Below are positions 1 through 8,505 of a DNA stretch of 64,000 nt, one piece after another (the first letter of the stretch is position 1; every line of letters begins with the position of its first letter). The notes under the pieces are model-generated. The model did no database searches and was not told where the DNA came from. It saw only the letters and a program-made list of their open reading frames with translations. The position numbers were made by a program, and so were the translations under genes. Source of the stretch: Tepidamorphus gemmatus (GTDB taxonomy: Bacteria > Pseudomonadota > Alphaproteobacteria > Rhizobiales > Tepidamorphaceae). Location: positions 1 to 64,000 of the forward strand of contig NZ_SMAK01000003.1 in the NCBI RefSeq assembly GCF_004346195.1, written 5' to 3'.

Positions 1-117
1 GACACGGCGCGGGCGGCATAGGCCACACATCCCGACGCCGCCCGCGCCATGTCGGATCGCGAAAACCGCTTGCGCAACGTGACGGCATCTCACAGGTTCT
101 CGTCAGCGTCATCCATC

Positions 118-768
118 ATGCCAGATTTGACTCAACTCGCCCTGTACGTCGCCGCGGCCTTCCTGCTCGCCGTCACGCCCGGTCCGGGCATCTTCTACGT
201 CGCGGCGCGCACGCTTGCCGGCGGTCGTGCGGAAGGCATTGCCTCTAGCTTCGGCACGGGGTTGGGGGGCATGGTCCACGTCCTTGCCGGAAGCTTGGGT
301 GTTTCTGCCATCGTGCTCGCGAGCGCCGAACTGTTCGCCGTGCTGAAACTGATCGGCGCCGTCTACCTGGTCTGGCTCGGCTTTCGCACCTTGCAGTCCG
401 CCCGACGGGACGCAGCGACAGTTCTGAAGGGTGGCACCGTGGCGCCTCCGGTCGGGGCCCGGCGGGCGTTTCGTGAAGGGGTGCTGGTCGAGGCGCTCAA
501 CCCGAAGACAGCAGCCTTTTTCCTCGCCTTCATTCCGCAGTTTGTTGATCCGAGCGCCGGGCACATAGCTCTGCAATTCGTGGTGCTTGGCTTCGTGTCG
601 GTTGCGCTCAACACCCTCGCCGACATCGTGGTCGCTTTTGCGGCCAGTGGCATCCGAGAAGGTGCGGCAGCGCGTCCTGGGCTAGTCCGCCGGTTACGCG
701 AGGCGTCGGGAGGCGCGATGATCGCGCTGGGCGTCGGCCTCGCTCTGGCGAAGCGCCCTGCCACCTGA
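118..768 (+). CDS. LysE/RhtB family amino-acid or metabolite exporter
   Basis: Inner-membrane exporter of the LysE/RhtB family (about 216 aa, the normal length). The family signature lies near the N-terminus: a hydrophobic first helix ending in TPGPGIFYVAARTLAGG. About six hydrophobic segments follow, and the conserved EALNPKTAAFFLAFIPQF motif sits at about residues 125-142. I chose the ATG at 118 because the protein then starts MPDLTQLALYVAAA, as relatives do. An in-frame ATG at 49 would add 23 polar residues with no homology look. No clear Shine-Dalgarno precedes either start. The substrate cannot be read from sequence; relatives export threonine, homoserine, lysine or leucine. The gene stands alone, transcribed towards the ligase-crotonase gene. 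Confidence 0.88.
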   Translation: MPDLTQLALYVAAAFLLAVTPGPGIFYVAARTLAGGRAEGIASSFGTGLGGMVHVLAGSLGVSAIVLASAELFAVLKLIGAVYLVWLGFRTLQSARRDAATVLKGGTVAPPVGARRAFREGVLVEALNPKTAAFFLAFIPQFVDPSAGHIALQFVVLGFVSVALNTLADIVVAFAASGIREGAAARPGLVRRLREASGGAMIALGVGLALAKRPAT

Positions 769-1121
769 TCGCTGGGCGATGGTCGGAACCGGCCGGGCGC
801 TTTTGTCGACAGTGCTGCAACTCCCTGGCATCGAGCGGCACATGCGAGCGGACGGCATAGAGGTGAAGCCTTCGTGACAGGCGGCCCTTCTCATCAAGTC
901 TTGTCCATGCGCGGCCTTTACGCGCGATTGCGAAGAGCGGGTTGGCGCAAGATGTTTTCCCCTCCGCCAGTCTTCCCGCGTCCGGCCGCGCCGGGAATGC
1001 CTGGCCCGGATACCGGTCGATACAGGGTCCGTCGGCGAGGCAGGGCGTCGCAGCGGTCCGTATGGTATCGGCGCCCCGGGCGACCGACCCCGGCGGGTCG
1101 CGCGTCGTGGCCGCCTTGCGC
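769..1121. other. 353-bp non-coding gap with no supported gene
   Basis: This gap separates the LysE-type gene from the convergent ligase-crotonase gene. Short open frames exist on both strands, but none has a ribosome-binding site, recognisable domain or normal composition: they are Arg/Pro/Ser-rich. I found no clear terminator or tRNA. A decayed gene or the remnant of a mobile element is possible but cannot be shown. Confidence 0.4.
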
Positions 1122-3776
1122 TCAGTCGCCTGCGTAGCGGGGTGTGCGCTTCTCGGCGAAGGCAGCCAGCCCCTCCGCCAGATCTGTCCCGGTGAGATGT
1201 TCGGCGAAGGCGGTGATTTCCGCGGCGAGCCGGGCCTCGCGCAGCGGGTCGGATGGCAACATGAGTCGCTTGATCGCGCGCTGCGCCTCGGGGCTCTGGG
1301 CGGCGATCTCGCCGGCGAGCTCGCGGGCACGCGCCAGCAGCCGGTCGCCGGGCACCACTTCGTTGACGAGCCCCCACGCGGCCGCGGTGGCGGCATCGAT
1401 CAGCGCGGCGGAGTGGAAGAGCTGCGCCGCCCGGCCGCGCCCGATCCGCTCGCCGAGTCGCACCGTCGCTCCGCCGGCCGGCACGACGCCGTATCGCGCA
1501 TGGCCATCACCGAGCCGCGCATCGTCGGCGGCCAGAATGATGTCGCACGCCAGCAGCAGCTCGAGCCCGCCGGCGACAGCAAGGCCGTTGGCAGCCCCGA
1601 TCACCGGCACCGGCAGCGCCTCGATCAGCCCGATGACCTGCTGATTGTAGCGCAGCACATCGAGCAGCGCCGTGCCCCCTGCCGCAAGCGCCGCGCGGAA
1701 TTCGTTTAGGTCGCCGCCGGCGCTGAAGGCGCGTCCGGTGCCGGTGACGATGACGGCGCGCAGCGACGGCAACGCCGCCAGCTCGCGCAGTCGCCTCTCC
1801 AGCGCCCCCATCATCGCCGCCGAGGCGGCGTTGAGCGTCGCCGGACTGTCGAGCGTCAGGATCGCGGTCGGCCCGTCGAAGGCAAGCCGGACCGGCCCGT
1901 CGACGGCGCTCAGCGCGAAGCTCTGCGGCAGCGGCGCCAGTGCCTTGCCGATCGCGACGAGTTCGCCCGCCGTCACCCCGGCGAGCGTCGCGGCCACAAG
2001 CGTCCGCTTCTGCGCATCCTCGCTCACCTCGGCCGACAGCAGGCTGCCGGCCGCGGTACGGCCGGCGATCTCCTGCCTGAGCTTCTCGCGGATCGCCGCC
2101 TTGCGCAGGTCGGGCTTGAAGATCTTGCCGACGGCCGTCACCGGCAGTGCGTCGAGCGTCAGGATCGTGCGCGGCCGTGCGGGCGGCTCGTGGATATGTG
2201 CCTCCATATGCGCGGCGAGCGCATCGAGATCGAGGGGCGCGCCCCTGGCCGGCACCACAAACAGCACCGGCACCTCGCCGGCATACTGGTCGGGCATCCC
2301 GACCGCAGCGCTGATCGCCACGCCCGGGAACCCGTTGGCGACATCTTCGATCGCTGCCGGGTCGATATTGTGCCCGCTGCGGATGATCAGATCCTTCGCC
2401 CGCCCCGTCAGCACCAGCCGCTCGTCCGGGGTCAGATATCCGATATCGCCGGTGGTCAGCCAGCCATCCGCCGACAGCGTGCCGATGTTGTGCTGTGGCT
2501 CGACATAGCCGGGGAACACCTGCGGGCCGCGCACCTGCACCACACCGCTCTCGCCCGGCGAGCACAGGCGGTCGGGCTCGTCGGTGCGCACGATGCGCAG
2601 CTCCGACCACGGCGCCCGGAAACCGACACTGCCGGCCAGCGGTTCGCCCCGCCCGGGATTGAAGGCGATCGCCGCGGCCGTCTCGGTCATGCCGTAGGTC
2701 TCGAACAGGCGGATGCCGGTCCGCTCCATGAAGCGCCGGCCGACCGCCGGCGGCATGACCGCGCCGCCGGTTCCGGCCATCCGTACCGACGTCACGTCGA
2801 TGGCGGGATCGAACACCTCGGTCAGCGCACCGATCGACGTGGGCACTGCACCGACCACGGTCGCGCGGAAATGTTCGACGAGCCGCCAGTACGCCGCGAT
2901 CACGGCCGGCGGACGCAGGGCATAGGGCGAGGGGACGACGACATGCCCCCCCGCCGCCAGCACGGACAGCCCGACCGTCATGGTCCCGCCGACATGGAAG
3001 AACGGAAAGCCGTTCATCACCACGTCTCGTTCGTCGTAGCCGAACACCTGCGCAAACGAGAAGGCGGCATGGATCTGGTTGCCGTGGGTAAGCTGCACCA
3101 GCTTCGGCCGCCCGGTCGTGCCGCCGGTATGGAACAGGGCGCAGACGGTGTCGCGGTCGGTGCAGGGCGCGAAGTCGAGAACCTCGCCGGAATGCGCGGC
3201 CAGCGCCGCGGACAGCGGGCGGAAGCCCTCCGGCAGCGGCCCGTCGCCACCGATCACCAGCACCTCGCGCAGGCCCGGCACGGCCTGGCGAAGGCCCTGA
3301 GCCTTGTCCCAGCACTCGCGGTCGAGCGATGCGGCCGGAATCACCAGCACCGTCGCACCCTCGGCGACCAGGAGATCGGCGATCGCGTCGGCGCTGAGCA
3401 GATAATTGATGGCGCTGGCCACGCCGGCGACCTGGGCCCCCAGCATCAGCACGGGAAGTTCGGGAAGGGTGGGCGCCAGAAAGGCCGCCGCACCCTGCCC
3501 CGGTGCAAGGCCGAGGCTACGGAACATGTTCGCCGCGCGCGTCACCTCGGCCAGAAGCCGGGCATGCGTCAACGCGGCGCCCACCTCCGCCGGGTCTGGC
3601 GCGCGCAGCACCGTCAGGGCCATCCGGTCCGGATGGTGGAAGGCTGTGGCGCGGAACAGATCGTAGAGATTGCGCGCCGTGATCAGCGCGTCCATCGGCT
3701 CGGCCTCGATGGCGCGAATGTCTTCGATGGTGCGGACCGTCCGCACCGGTCGGGTGGTCCTGAGCGGTTGATCCAT
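1122..3776 (-). CDS. Fused acyl-CoA synthetase / enoyl-CoA hydratase-isomerase (crotonase) protein
   Basis: An 884-residue two-domain enzyme. Residues about 30-560 are an ANL-superfamily acyl-CoA ligase: P-loop FHTGGTTGRPKLVQLTHGN, adenylate motif YGMTETAA, TGDIGYL with TGRAKDLIIRSGHNIDP, and the C-terminal catalytic lysine in VGKIFKPDLRK. After a linker of about 60 residues, about 625-880 form a crotonase fold with oxyanion-hole segments GTGRAFSAGGDL and GANGLAVAGGLEL. The first catalytic Glu (Glu144 of rat hydratase) is kept in GGLELLLACD. The position of the second (Glu164) appears to be His in DGHARYGVVPAGG, so plain hydration may not be the reaction. The ATG is 2 bp after the upstream ATPase gene's stop, so it is the last gene of the ABC operon. 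Inferred role: CoA activation of an imported acid and the next step on its thioester. Confidence 0.9.
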   Translation of the reverse strand: MDQPLRTTRPVRTVRTIEDIRAIEAEPMDALITARNLYDLFRATAFHHPDRMALTVLRAPDPAEVGAALTHARLLAEVTRAANMFRSLGLAPGQGAAAFLAPTLPELPVLMLGAQVAGVASAINYLLSADAIADLLVAEGATVLVIPAASLDRECWDKAQGLRQAVPGLREVLVIGGDGPLPEGFRPLSAALAAHSGEVLDFAPCTDRDTVCALFHTGGTTGRPKLVQLTHGNQIHAAFSFAQVFGYDERDVVMNGFPFFHVGGTMTVGLSVLAAGGHVVVPSPYALRPPAVIAAYWRLVEHFRATVVGAVPTSIGALTEVFDPAIDVTSVRMAGTGGAVMPPAVGRRFMERTGIRLFETYGMTETAAAIAFNPGRGEPLAGSVGFRAPWSELRIVRTDEPDRLCSPGESGVVQVRGPQVFPGYVEPQHNIGTLSADGWLTTGDIGYLTPDERLVLTGRAKDLIIRSGHNIDPAAIEDVANGFPGVAISAAVGMPDQYAGEVPVLFVVPARGAPLDLDALAAHMEAHIHEPPARPRTILTLDALPVTAVGKIFKPDLRKAAIREKLRQEIAGRTAAGSLLSAEVSEDAQKRTLVAATLAGVTAGELVAIGKALAPLPQSFALSAVDGPVRLAFDGPTAILTLDSPATLNAASAAMMGALERRLRELAALPSLRAVIVTGTGRAFSAGGDLNEFRAALAAGGTALLDVLRYNQQVIGLIEALPVPVIGAANGLAVAGGLELLLACDIILAADDARLGDGHARYGVVPAGGATVRLGERIGRGRAAQLFHSAALIDAATAAAWGLVNEVVPGDRLLARARELAGEIAAQSPEAQRAIKRLMLPSDPLREARLAAEITAFAEHLTGTDLAEGLAAFAEKRTPRYAGD

Positions 3777-3778
3777 GG

Positions 3779-5275
3779 TCAGTGCACCGCTGCGTACATG
3801 ATCGTTTCCTCGTCGGTCCGGTGCCCCTCGAACTCCTCGACGATCCGCCCCTGGCGGCAGACGAGGATACGGTCGGACAGGTGGAGGATCTCCGGCAGGT
3901 AGGACGAGATCACCATCACCGCGACGCCCGCATCGGCCAGCCCGTTGATGATCTGGTGAATCTCGGCGATGGCGCCGACGTCCACGCCCCGCGTCGGTTC
4001 GTCGAAGATGACAAGCTTCGGCTTCTGTACCAGGGCCTTGGCGACGACCACCTTCTGCTGGTTGCCGCCGGACAGCTCGATGACGCGCGCATCGGCATTG
4101 ATCGCCCGGATCTTCAGCGCCTCGATCCAGTGTCGGGCGATGTCCTGCATTTCGCGCATCGACACCACCGCGGCGCGGGTCTGTCCGCTCGCCATCGCGC
4201 CGGTATGGATGTTCTCGGCGATCGACATCGTCTCGAAGAAGCCTTCCGCCTTGCGGTCCTCGGTGACGTAGATGATTCCGTCCCGCACGCCCGGACGCGG
4301 CACCCGGTAGCGGACCGGCCGTCCGAACAATCGGATCTGGCCACCGTGGAAGAGGTCGCGCTTGAACACCCCGGCAATGACCTTGGCGGCTTCTGTCCGG
4401 CCCGATCCGATCAGGCCGAAGACACCCGTCACCTGCCCTGCAAACAGCGAGAACGAGGTGTTGCGCACCATCCTGCCCATCGACAGGTTCTGCACGCTCA
4501 GCACCTTCTCGCCGGCCGGACGCGGCGAGCGGTCGCGATGCGCGCCATAGAGCTCCTCGGTCAGGCCGCGGCCCACCATCGCCCGCACGATGCTCTCGCG
4601 ATCGAACGACGATGCCGGGCCGGTCACCACATGGCCGCCGTCCCGCATCACGGTGATCGTGTCGGCGATTGCCAGCGCCTCCTCGAGTGCGTGGCTGATG
4701 AACACGATCGACACGCCACGTGCCTTCAGCCGTCCGACCAGGGCGAAGAACTGGTGCTTCTCTTCAGGCGTCAGCGTCGCCGTCGGCTCGTCGAAGATGA
4801 TGCAGCGCGCATTGTGATGGACGGCGCGGGCGATCTCGACCATCTGCTTCTGGCCGGCTCCCAGCGAGGCCACCAGCGCGGTGGGATCGACGTGGAAGTT
4901 CAGCGATTGCAGAAACTGCTGGCCGGCGATGTAGAGGCCGCGCAGGCGGTGGAACCGCCGGGCATCGGTCAGATAGATGTTCTGCGCGACGGTCAGCGAG
5001 GGAACCAGGCTCGTCTCCTGATAGACCATCGCAATCCCGCGGTGCAGCGCCTCGGCCGGGGTCTGCAGGACGGCCGGCTCCCCGTCGATGAGCAGCGTGC
5101 CGGACGTGGGCTGCACGACGCCCGCGATCATCTTGGTCAGGGTCGACTTGCCGGCCCCGTTCTCGCCCAGCAAGGCATGCACCTCGCCCCGCATGAGCGC
5201 GAAGCTCACGTCCCTGACCGCAGGAACGCCGCGATACTCCTTGGAGACCCCGCGCAGTTCGACCAGCGGTGTCAT
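3779..5275 (-). CDS. CUT2 sugar-type ABC transporter, double ATPase subunit (RbsA/MglA family)
   Basis: Cytoplasmic energising subunit of about 498 aa with two ABC domains, the standard RbsA/MglA layout. Domain 1 has Walker A GENGAGKST and Walker B IIFDEPTATLT, with signature region SLGAGQKQMVEIARAV. Domain 2 has the degenerate nucleotide loop GLIGSGRTEA that is usual in this family, then LSGGNQQKVVVAKAL and LVIFDEPTRGVDVGA. I chose the ATG at 5275 because it overlaps the stop of the upstream propeller gene in an ATGA arrangement and gives the family start MTPLVELRGVSKEYRG. A frame extension to 5338 lies inside the upstream gene. It should power the two permeases at 9519-10487 and 6324-8438. 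Confidence 0.95.
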   Translation of the reverse strand: MTPLVELRGVSKEYRGVPAVRDVSFALMRGEVHALLGENGAGKSTLTKMIAGVVQPTSGTLLIDGEPAVLQTPAEALHRGIAMVYQETSLVPSLTVAQNIYLTDARRFHRLRGLYIAGQQFLQSLNFHVDPTALVASLGAGQKQMVEIARAVHHNARCIIFDEPTATLTPEEKHQFFALVGRLKARGVSIVFISHALEEALAIADTITVMRDGGHVVTGPASSFDRESIVRAMVGRGLTEELYGAHRDRSPRPAGEKVLSVQNLSMGRMVRNTSFSLFAGQVTGVFGLIGSGRTEAAKVIAGVFKRDLFHGGQIRLFGRPVRYRVPRPGVRDGIIYVTEDRKAEGFFETMSIAENIHTGAMASGQTRAAVVSMREMQDIARHWIEALKIRAINADARVIELSGGNQQKVVVAKALVQKPKLVIFDEPTRGVDVGAIAEIHQIINGLADAGVAVMVISSYLPEILHLSDRILVCRQGRIVEEFEGHRTDEETIMYAAVH

Positions 5276-6327
5276 GACGTCCCCCCGTGCTGGAGCGGAA
5301 TGCGGACCACGACGCCATCGCCCCGGGCTGCCGCCCACAGCGCACCGTCGTGTTCGATCGCGCTGGTCACGCCGTGCGTCGTGCCATCGGCGCGGCTCTG
5401 CAGACTCGCCCGCGGCTGGAAACCCCTATCCAGACGCACGCAGAACCCGGCCGACATCGTCGGTGCCCAGGGCTTGAGAATGCCGAGCTGCTTCACGCCG
5501 CCGCCCTGCAGCGATTCATAGAAGCTGCGGCCAGCGCGCAGCTTCGGGGCGACCCAGTACGGCTCGGGCACCTCGGCCATCATGCGGCGCCGGAAGGCCG
5601 GTTCGCGCAGCACGAATTCGACGAGCTGGCTGCGCGGCGCGAACATCGTCATCCAGTAGCCGCCCGATCCGGCCGCGAGCCGGCCCGGATAGCCGGGCAG
5701 GTCGCCATGCAGCACGGCCCCGCCGGGCCGGACGATGCGGTGCCGCCAGGCTTCGGTCACCACCACGCCGTGATCATCGACGGTGACGCCGGCCGGCCAT
5801 GCCAGCCCGGCGGCGATCCGCTGTGAGCTGCCGGTGCCGACGGCGATGCGCCACAGGCTGCCGCTGTCGCCGCGCTCGAGCAGGTCGCGCTGCCAGCCGG
5901 CTGGACCGTGGCGCTCCGACCCGTTGGCGAGAAGGATCGACTCGCCCTCCGCGGCGATCGCGGTGATGCAGCGCAACCCGGTGTCGATCCTGGCACCATC
6001 GAAGCGCCCGCCCTCGACGTGCAGGGATCCGTCCTCCAGCGCCACCGCCAGTCCGCCGGCGAACGGCGCGAGGGCCGAGACTGTCGTGTCGAAGCTGCGA
6101 TGTGCGACGAATCTGCCATCCCGCTCGACCAGCACCGCGCAGCCGGCCGACAGGTAGAGCCGGCCGTCCGCTGCGGCAAGGCAGTCGGCATCGGCGACCG
6201 GCACACGCAAGGGGGCATCGTCGAGGGCCCGGTTCGGCAGCATCGCCCCGTCGAGCGGCGGCACCGTGACGGCTGCCTCGCCGCGGCCGAAGAAGCCGTC
6301 GATCAGGCGCATCAGCGGGGCGATCAT
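5272..6327 (-). CDS. Strictosidine-synthase/SMP-30-like six-bladed propeller protein
   Basis: About 351 aa, without signal peptide or membrane segment, so probably cytoplasmic. It resembles the strictosidine synthase branch of the SMP-30/gluconolactonase superfamily. The segment LPGYPGRLAAGSGGYWMTMF followed by a REPAFRRRMMAEVPEPYWVAP-type stretch parallels LPGYPDNINRASDGTYWLAL in the propeller fused to the neighbouring permease, so the two are paralogues. Known relatives hydrolyse lactones or aryl esters, usually with a metal. The ATG at 6327 overlaps the stop of the permease fusion (ATGA), and the stop overlaps the ATPase start in the same way, so translation is probably coupled. The substrate is unknown; a hydrolase role for the imported compound is inferred. 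Confidence 0.82.
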   Translation of the reverse strand: MIAPLMRLIDGFFGRGEAAVTVPPLDGAMLPNRALDDAPLRVPVADADCLAAADGRLYLSAGCAVLVERDGRFVAHRSFDTTVSALAPFAGGLAVALEDGSLHVEGGRFDGARIDTGLRCITAIAAEGESILLANGSERHGPAGWQRDLLERGDSGSLWRIAVGTGSSQRIAAGLAWPAGVTVDDHGVVVTEAWRHRIVRPGGAVLHGDLPGYPGRLAAGSGGYWMTMFAPRSQLVEFVLREPAFRRRMMAEVPEPYWVAPKLRAGRSFYESLQGGGVKQLGILKPWAPTMSAGFCVRLDRGFQPRASLQSRADGTTHGVTSAIEHDGALWAAARGDGVVVRIPLQHGGTS

Positions 6328-8438
6328 GCCCGCCCCCAATAGGATTGCCAGCCGGTCCAGCCGGGGTCGGCGCCCTCGAGCTTCAGCCGGCCGATCCGGT
6401 TGTTGGAAATGCCACCGATGTAGAGATGGCCCTTGTGTTCACGCATCGAGGTGATCATCGGGTGGTTGTCGCCCTTGCGATCCCAGAACGTCTCGATGAC
6501 CCGGCCGGTCTCGTCGAAGCGCAGCACGCAGCCGGTGTTGATGTTGGGGAACATCCATTCATCCGGCGCGACGCGACGCGCCATCCGGCGACGGAAGCCG
6601 GGCATGCGCAGCGCGAGGTCGAACGCCGGCGTCCGCATGCCGACCAGCGCCAGCCAGTAGGTGCCGTCCGAGGCCCGATTGATGTTGTCGGGATAGCCGG
6701 GCAGATCCGGGATGATCGGCTCGACCTGCCCCTTCCTCGGCCCGTCGAACCAGTAGCGGCTGACCCGGCACGCCCAGGTTTCGGCGAACAGGAAGGACTG
6801 GCCGTCATGGGTCATGCAGATGCCGTTCGGGAACACGAGGTTCCTCAGCACCGTGCGGGTCGTGCGGCTGTTCGGATCGTAGCAGATGATGCGGCCGTTG
6901 CCCCGCGATTCGAGACAGTCGACGGGCCATTCGTGCATCTCGTAGCGCACCGTGGCCTCGGAGAAGAACACCCGGCCGTCGGGGGCGATGTCGAGGTCGT
7001 CGGCAAGCCGCAGGCGGGAATCGTCGATGATCGAGAACAAGGACCGGTTGGTCTCGTCGGTCAGCCGCTCGACCGTCCGGTCCTGCCCGATACGGTACAG
7101 GCCCATGCCGCCGATGCAGACCAGCAGCGCCCCGTCGCGGGCGAGCGCCATGCCCAACGGCCGGCCGCCGACATGGGCGAAGACCTCGTGCCGGCTGTAG
7201 TCGGGAGCGAGGAAGCGCACGATGTCGCCGGTACGGTTGCCGACATAGATGTTGTCGTCCTCGTCGAGAATGACATCCTCGGGACCGTCGATCTCGCCCA
7301 GCCCGATCGCCTCGACCGGACGCAGGCGGTCGTTGAGGGCATAGGGCGAGCCGTCGTCGGTGCCCGGCGCCGGGGGCAGGTCCGCGTAGGTGGGCGAGAC
7401 ATAGACCTTGGCCAGCACCTTGTTGCGGTTCTTCAGCCAGCGCACGTCGATCGCCACCGCGATCAGCAGGACGAGCCCGAGCAGCAGCGAGTTCGCGCCG
7501 CTGGTCACGCCGAGCCGCACCAGGCCGTTGACCAGGATCATCACGATCAGCGAGCCGATCACCGCCTTCGCCGCCGAGCTGCGGCCGCCGCCCAGGCTGT
7601 TGCCGCCGAGCACGGCTGCCGTCAGCGCCGCGATCTCGAGGCCGAGACCGATGTCCGATCCCGCCGCGCCGAGGCGCGAGGCGAACAGGACGCCGGCGCC
7701 GGCAGCCAGCGTGCCCGAGACGACATAGGTCATGCAGATGACGCGGCGAACCGGGATCCCGACATTGTGCGCCGAGCGCCGCGACCCGCCGACCGCCAGC
7801 ACCTGCCAGCCCGGCCGCGTGCGGCTGAGCACCAGGTGAAGGATCAGCGCGACAGCGACCGCCACCACGACGCTGACCGGAATGCCCGCGACGAAGCCGT
7901 CGCCGAACCAGAACCACAGGTCGCTGTCCGGAAACGACGCCGCGATCGCCACCGCGTAGCGCAGCAGCAGCATGTCCACGACGGCCCGCACGATGATCAG
8001 CGTGACGAGCGTCGTCAGGAAGGCACGCAGCCGCAGGTAGCCTACCAGCAGCCCGTTGACCAGCCCGACCGCCGCCCCGCAGGCCATCGTCAGCACGACG
8101 ACCGCCCAGACGGGCAGCCCGGCCACGCCAATCAGCGCCAGCGCCACGATGTTGCCGAGCGCGAAGGTCGAGCCGACGCTGAGATCGATGCCGCCGGCCG
8201 CCATCACGATGGTCAGCGCCAGCACGATCAGCGCGAACTCGCCCCACTGGCGCGCCAGATCGGACAGGCTCTGCGGACCGTAGAAACCGGGAATCAGCGA
8301 TCCGAACACCGCTGCCACGGCGACGAGGATGATGAGCGGGATAGCGTTGTCCATCCAGCGCTTGGACAATAGCTCGCCAAGCACATGGTCGGGGACGAGG
8401 CGGTAACGCCATCGCACCAGGCGGTCGGTCAGGGTCAT
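6324..8438 (-). CDS. ABC permease (RbsC family) fused to a C-terminal strictosidine-synthase/SMP-30 propeller
   Basis: A 704-residue fusion. Residues about 1-335 are a BPD_transp_2 (RbsC/AraH) permease with about ten hydrophobic helices and family motifs such as IVMAAGGIDLSVGSTFALGN and ALTAAVLGGNSLGGG. Residues about 365-700 are a propeller of the strictosidine synthase type: GRIICYDPNSRTTRTVLRNL, VFPNGICMTHDGQSFLFAET, LPGYPDNINRASDGTYWLAL. The join is uninterrupted and both halves look intact. RbsC-type permeases normally have a cytoplasmic C-terminus, so the propeller should face the cytoplasm at the exit of the channel. It ends in an ATGA overlap with a second, free propeller gene. I infer hydrolysis coupled to import. 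Confidence 0.9.
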   Translation of the reverse strand: MTLTDRLVRWRYRLVPDHVLGELLSKRWMDNAIPLIILVAVAAVFGSLIPGFYGPQSLSDLARQWGEFALIVLALTIVMAAGGIDLSVGSTFALGNIVALALIGVAGLPVWAVVVLTMACGAAVGLVNGLLVGYLRLRAFLTTLVTLIIVRAVVDMLLLRYAVAIAASFPDSDLWFWFGDGFVAGIPVSVVVAVAVALILHLVLSRTRPGWQVLAVGGSRRSAHNVGIPVRRVICMTYVVSGTLAAGAGVLFASRLGAAGSDIGLGLEIAALTAAVLGGNSLGGGRSSAAKAVIGSLIVMILVNGLVRLGVTSGANSLLLGLVLLIAVAIDVRWLKNRNKVLAKVYVSPTYADLPPAPGTDDGSPYALNDRLRPVEAIGLGEIDGPEDVILDEDDNIYVGNRTGDIVRFLAPDYSRHEVFAHVGGRPLGMALARDGALLVCIGGMGLYRIGQDRTVERLTDETNRSLFSIIDDSRLRLADDLDIAPDGRVFFSEATVRYEMHEWPVDCLESRGNGRIICYDPNSRTTRTVLRNLVFPNGICMTHDGQSFLFAETWACRVSRYWFDGPRKGQVEPIIPDLPGYPDNINRASDGTYWLALVGMRTPAFDLALRMPGFRRRMARRVAPDEWMFPNINTGCVLRFDETGRVIETFWDRKGDNHPMITSMREHKGHLYIGGISNNRIGRLKLEGADPGWTGWQSYWGRA

Positions 8439-8465
8439 CGGGTCTGCCGCAGCGATAGGGAAACG

Positions 8466-8492
8466 GCGCGGACGGCACAGGGCCGCCCGCGC
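8466..8492 (-). promoter_or_regulatory. GC-rich hairpin in the gap between binding-protein and permease-fusion genes
   Basis: An inverted repeat with 11-nt arms (8466-8476 and 8482-8492), ten pairs plus one A-C mismatch, and a 5-nt loop. It lies 14 bp past the stop of the binding-protein gene and 27 bp before the next ATG. No run of Us follows on the transcribed strand. This fits a 3' stabiliser or partial terminator that raises binding-protein mRNA over the downstream genes, as in malE-malF. The function is inferred. Confidence 0.6.
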
Positions 8493-8505
8493 GGGACACG
8501 AGGTG

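Noticed and set aside
6345-8372. Plus-strand open frame opposite the permease fusion
   Set aside because: Antisense to a gene with full-length permease and propeller motifs; its translation is His/Arg/Gln-rich noise.
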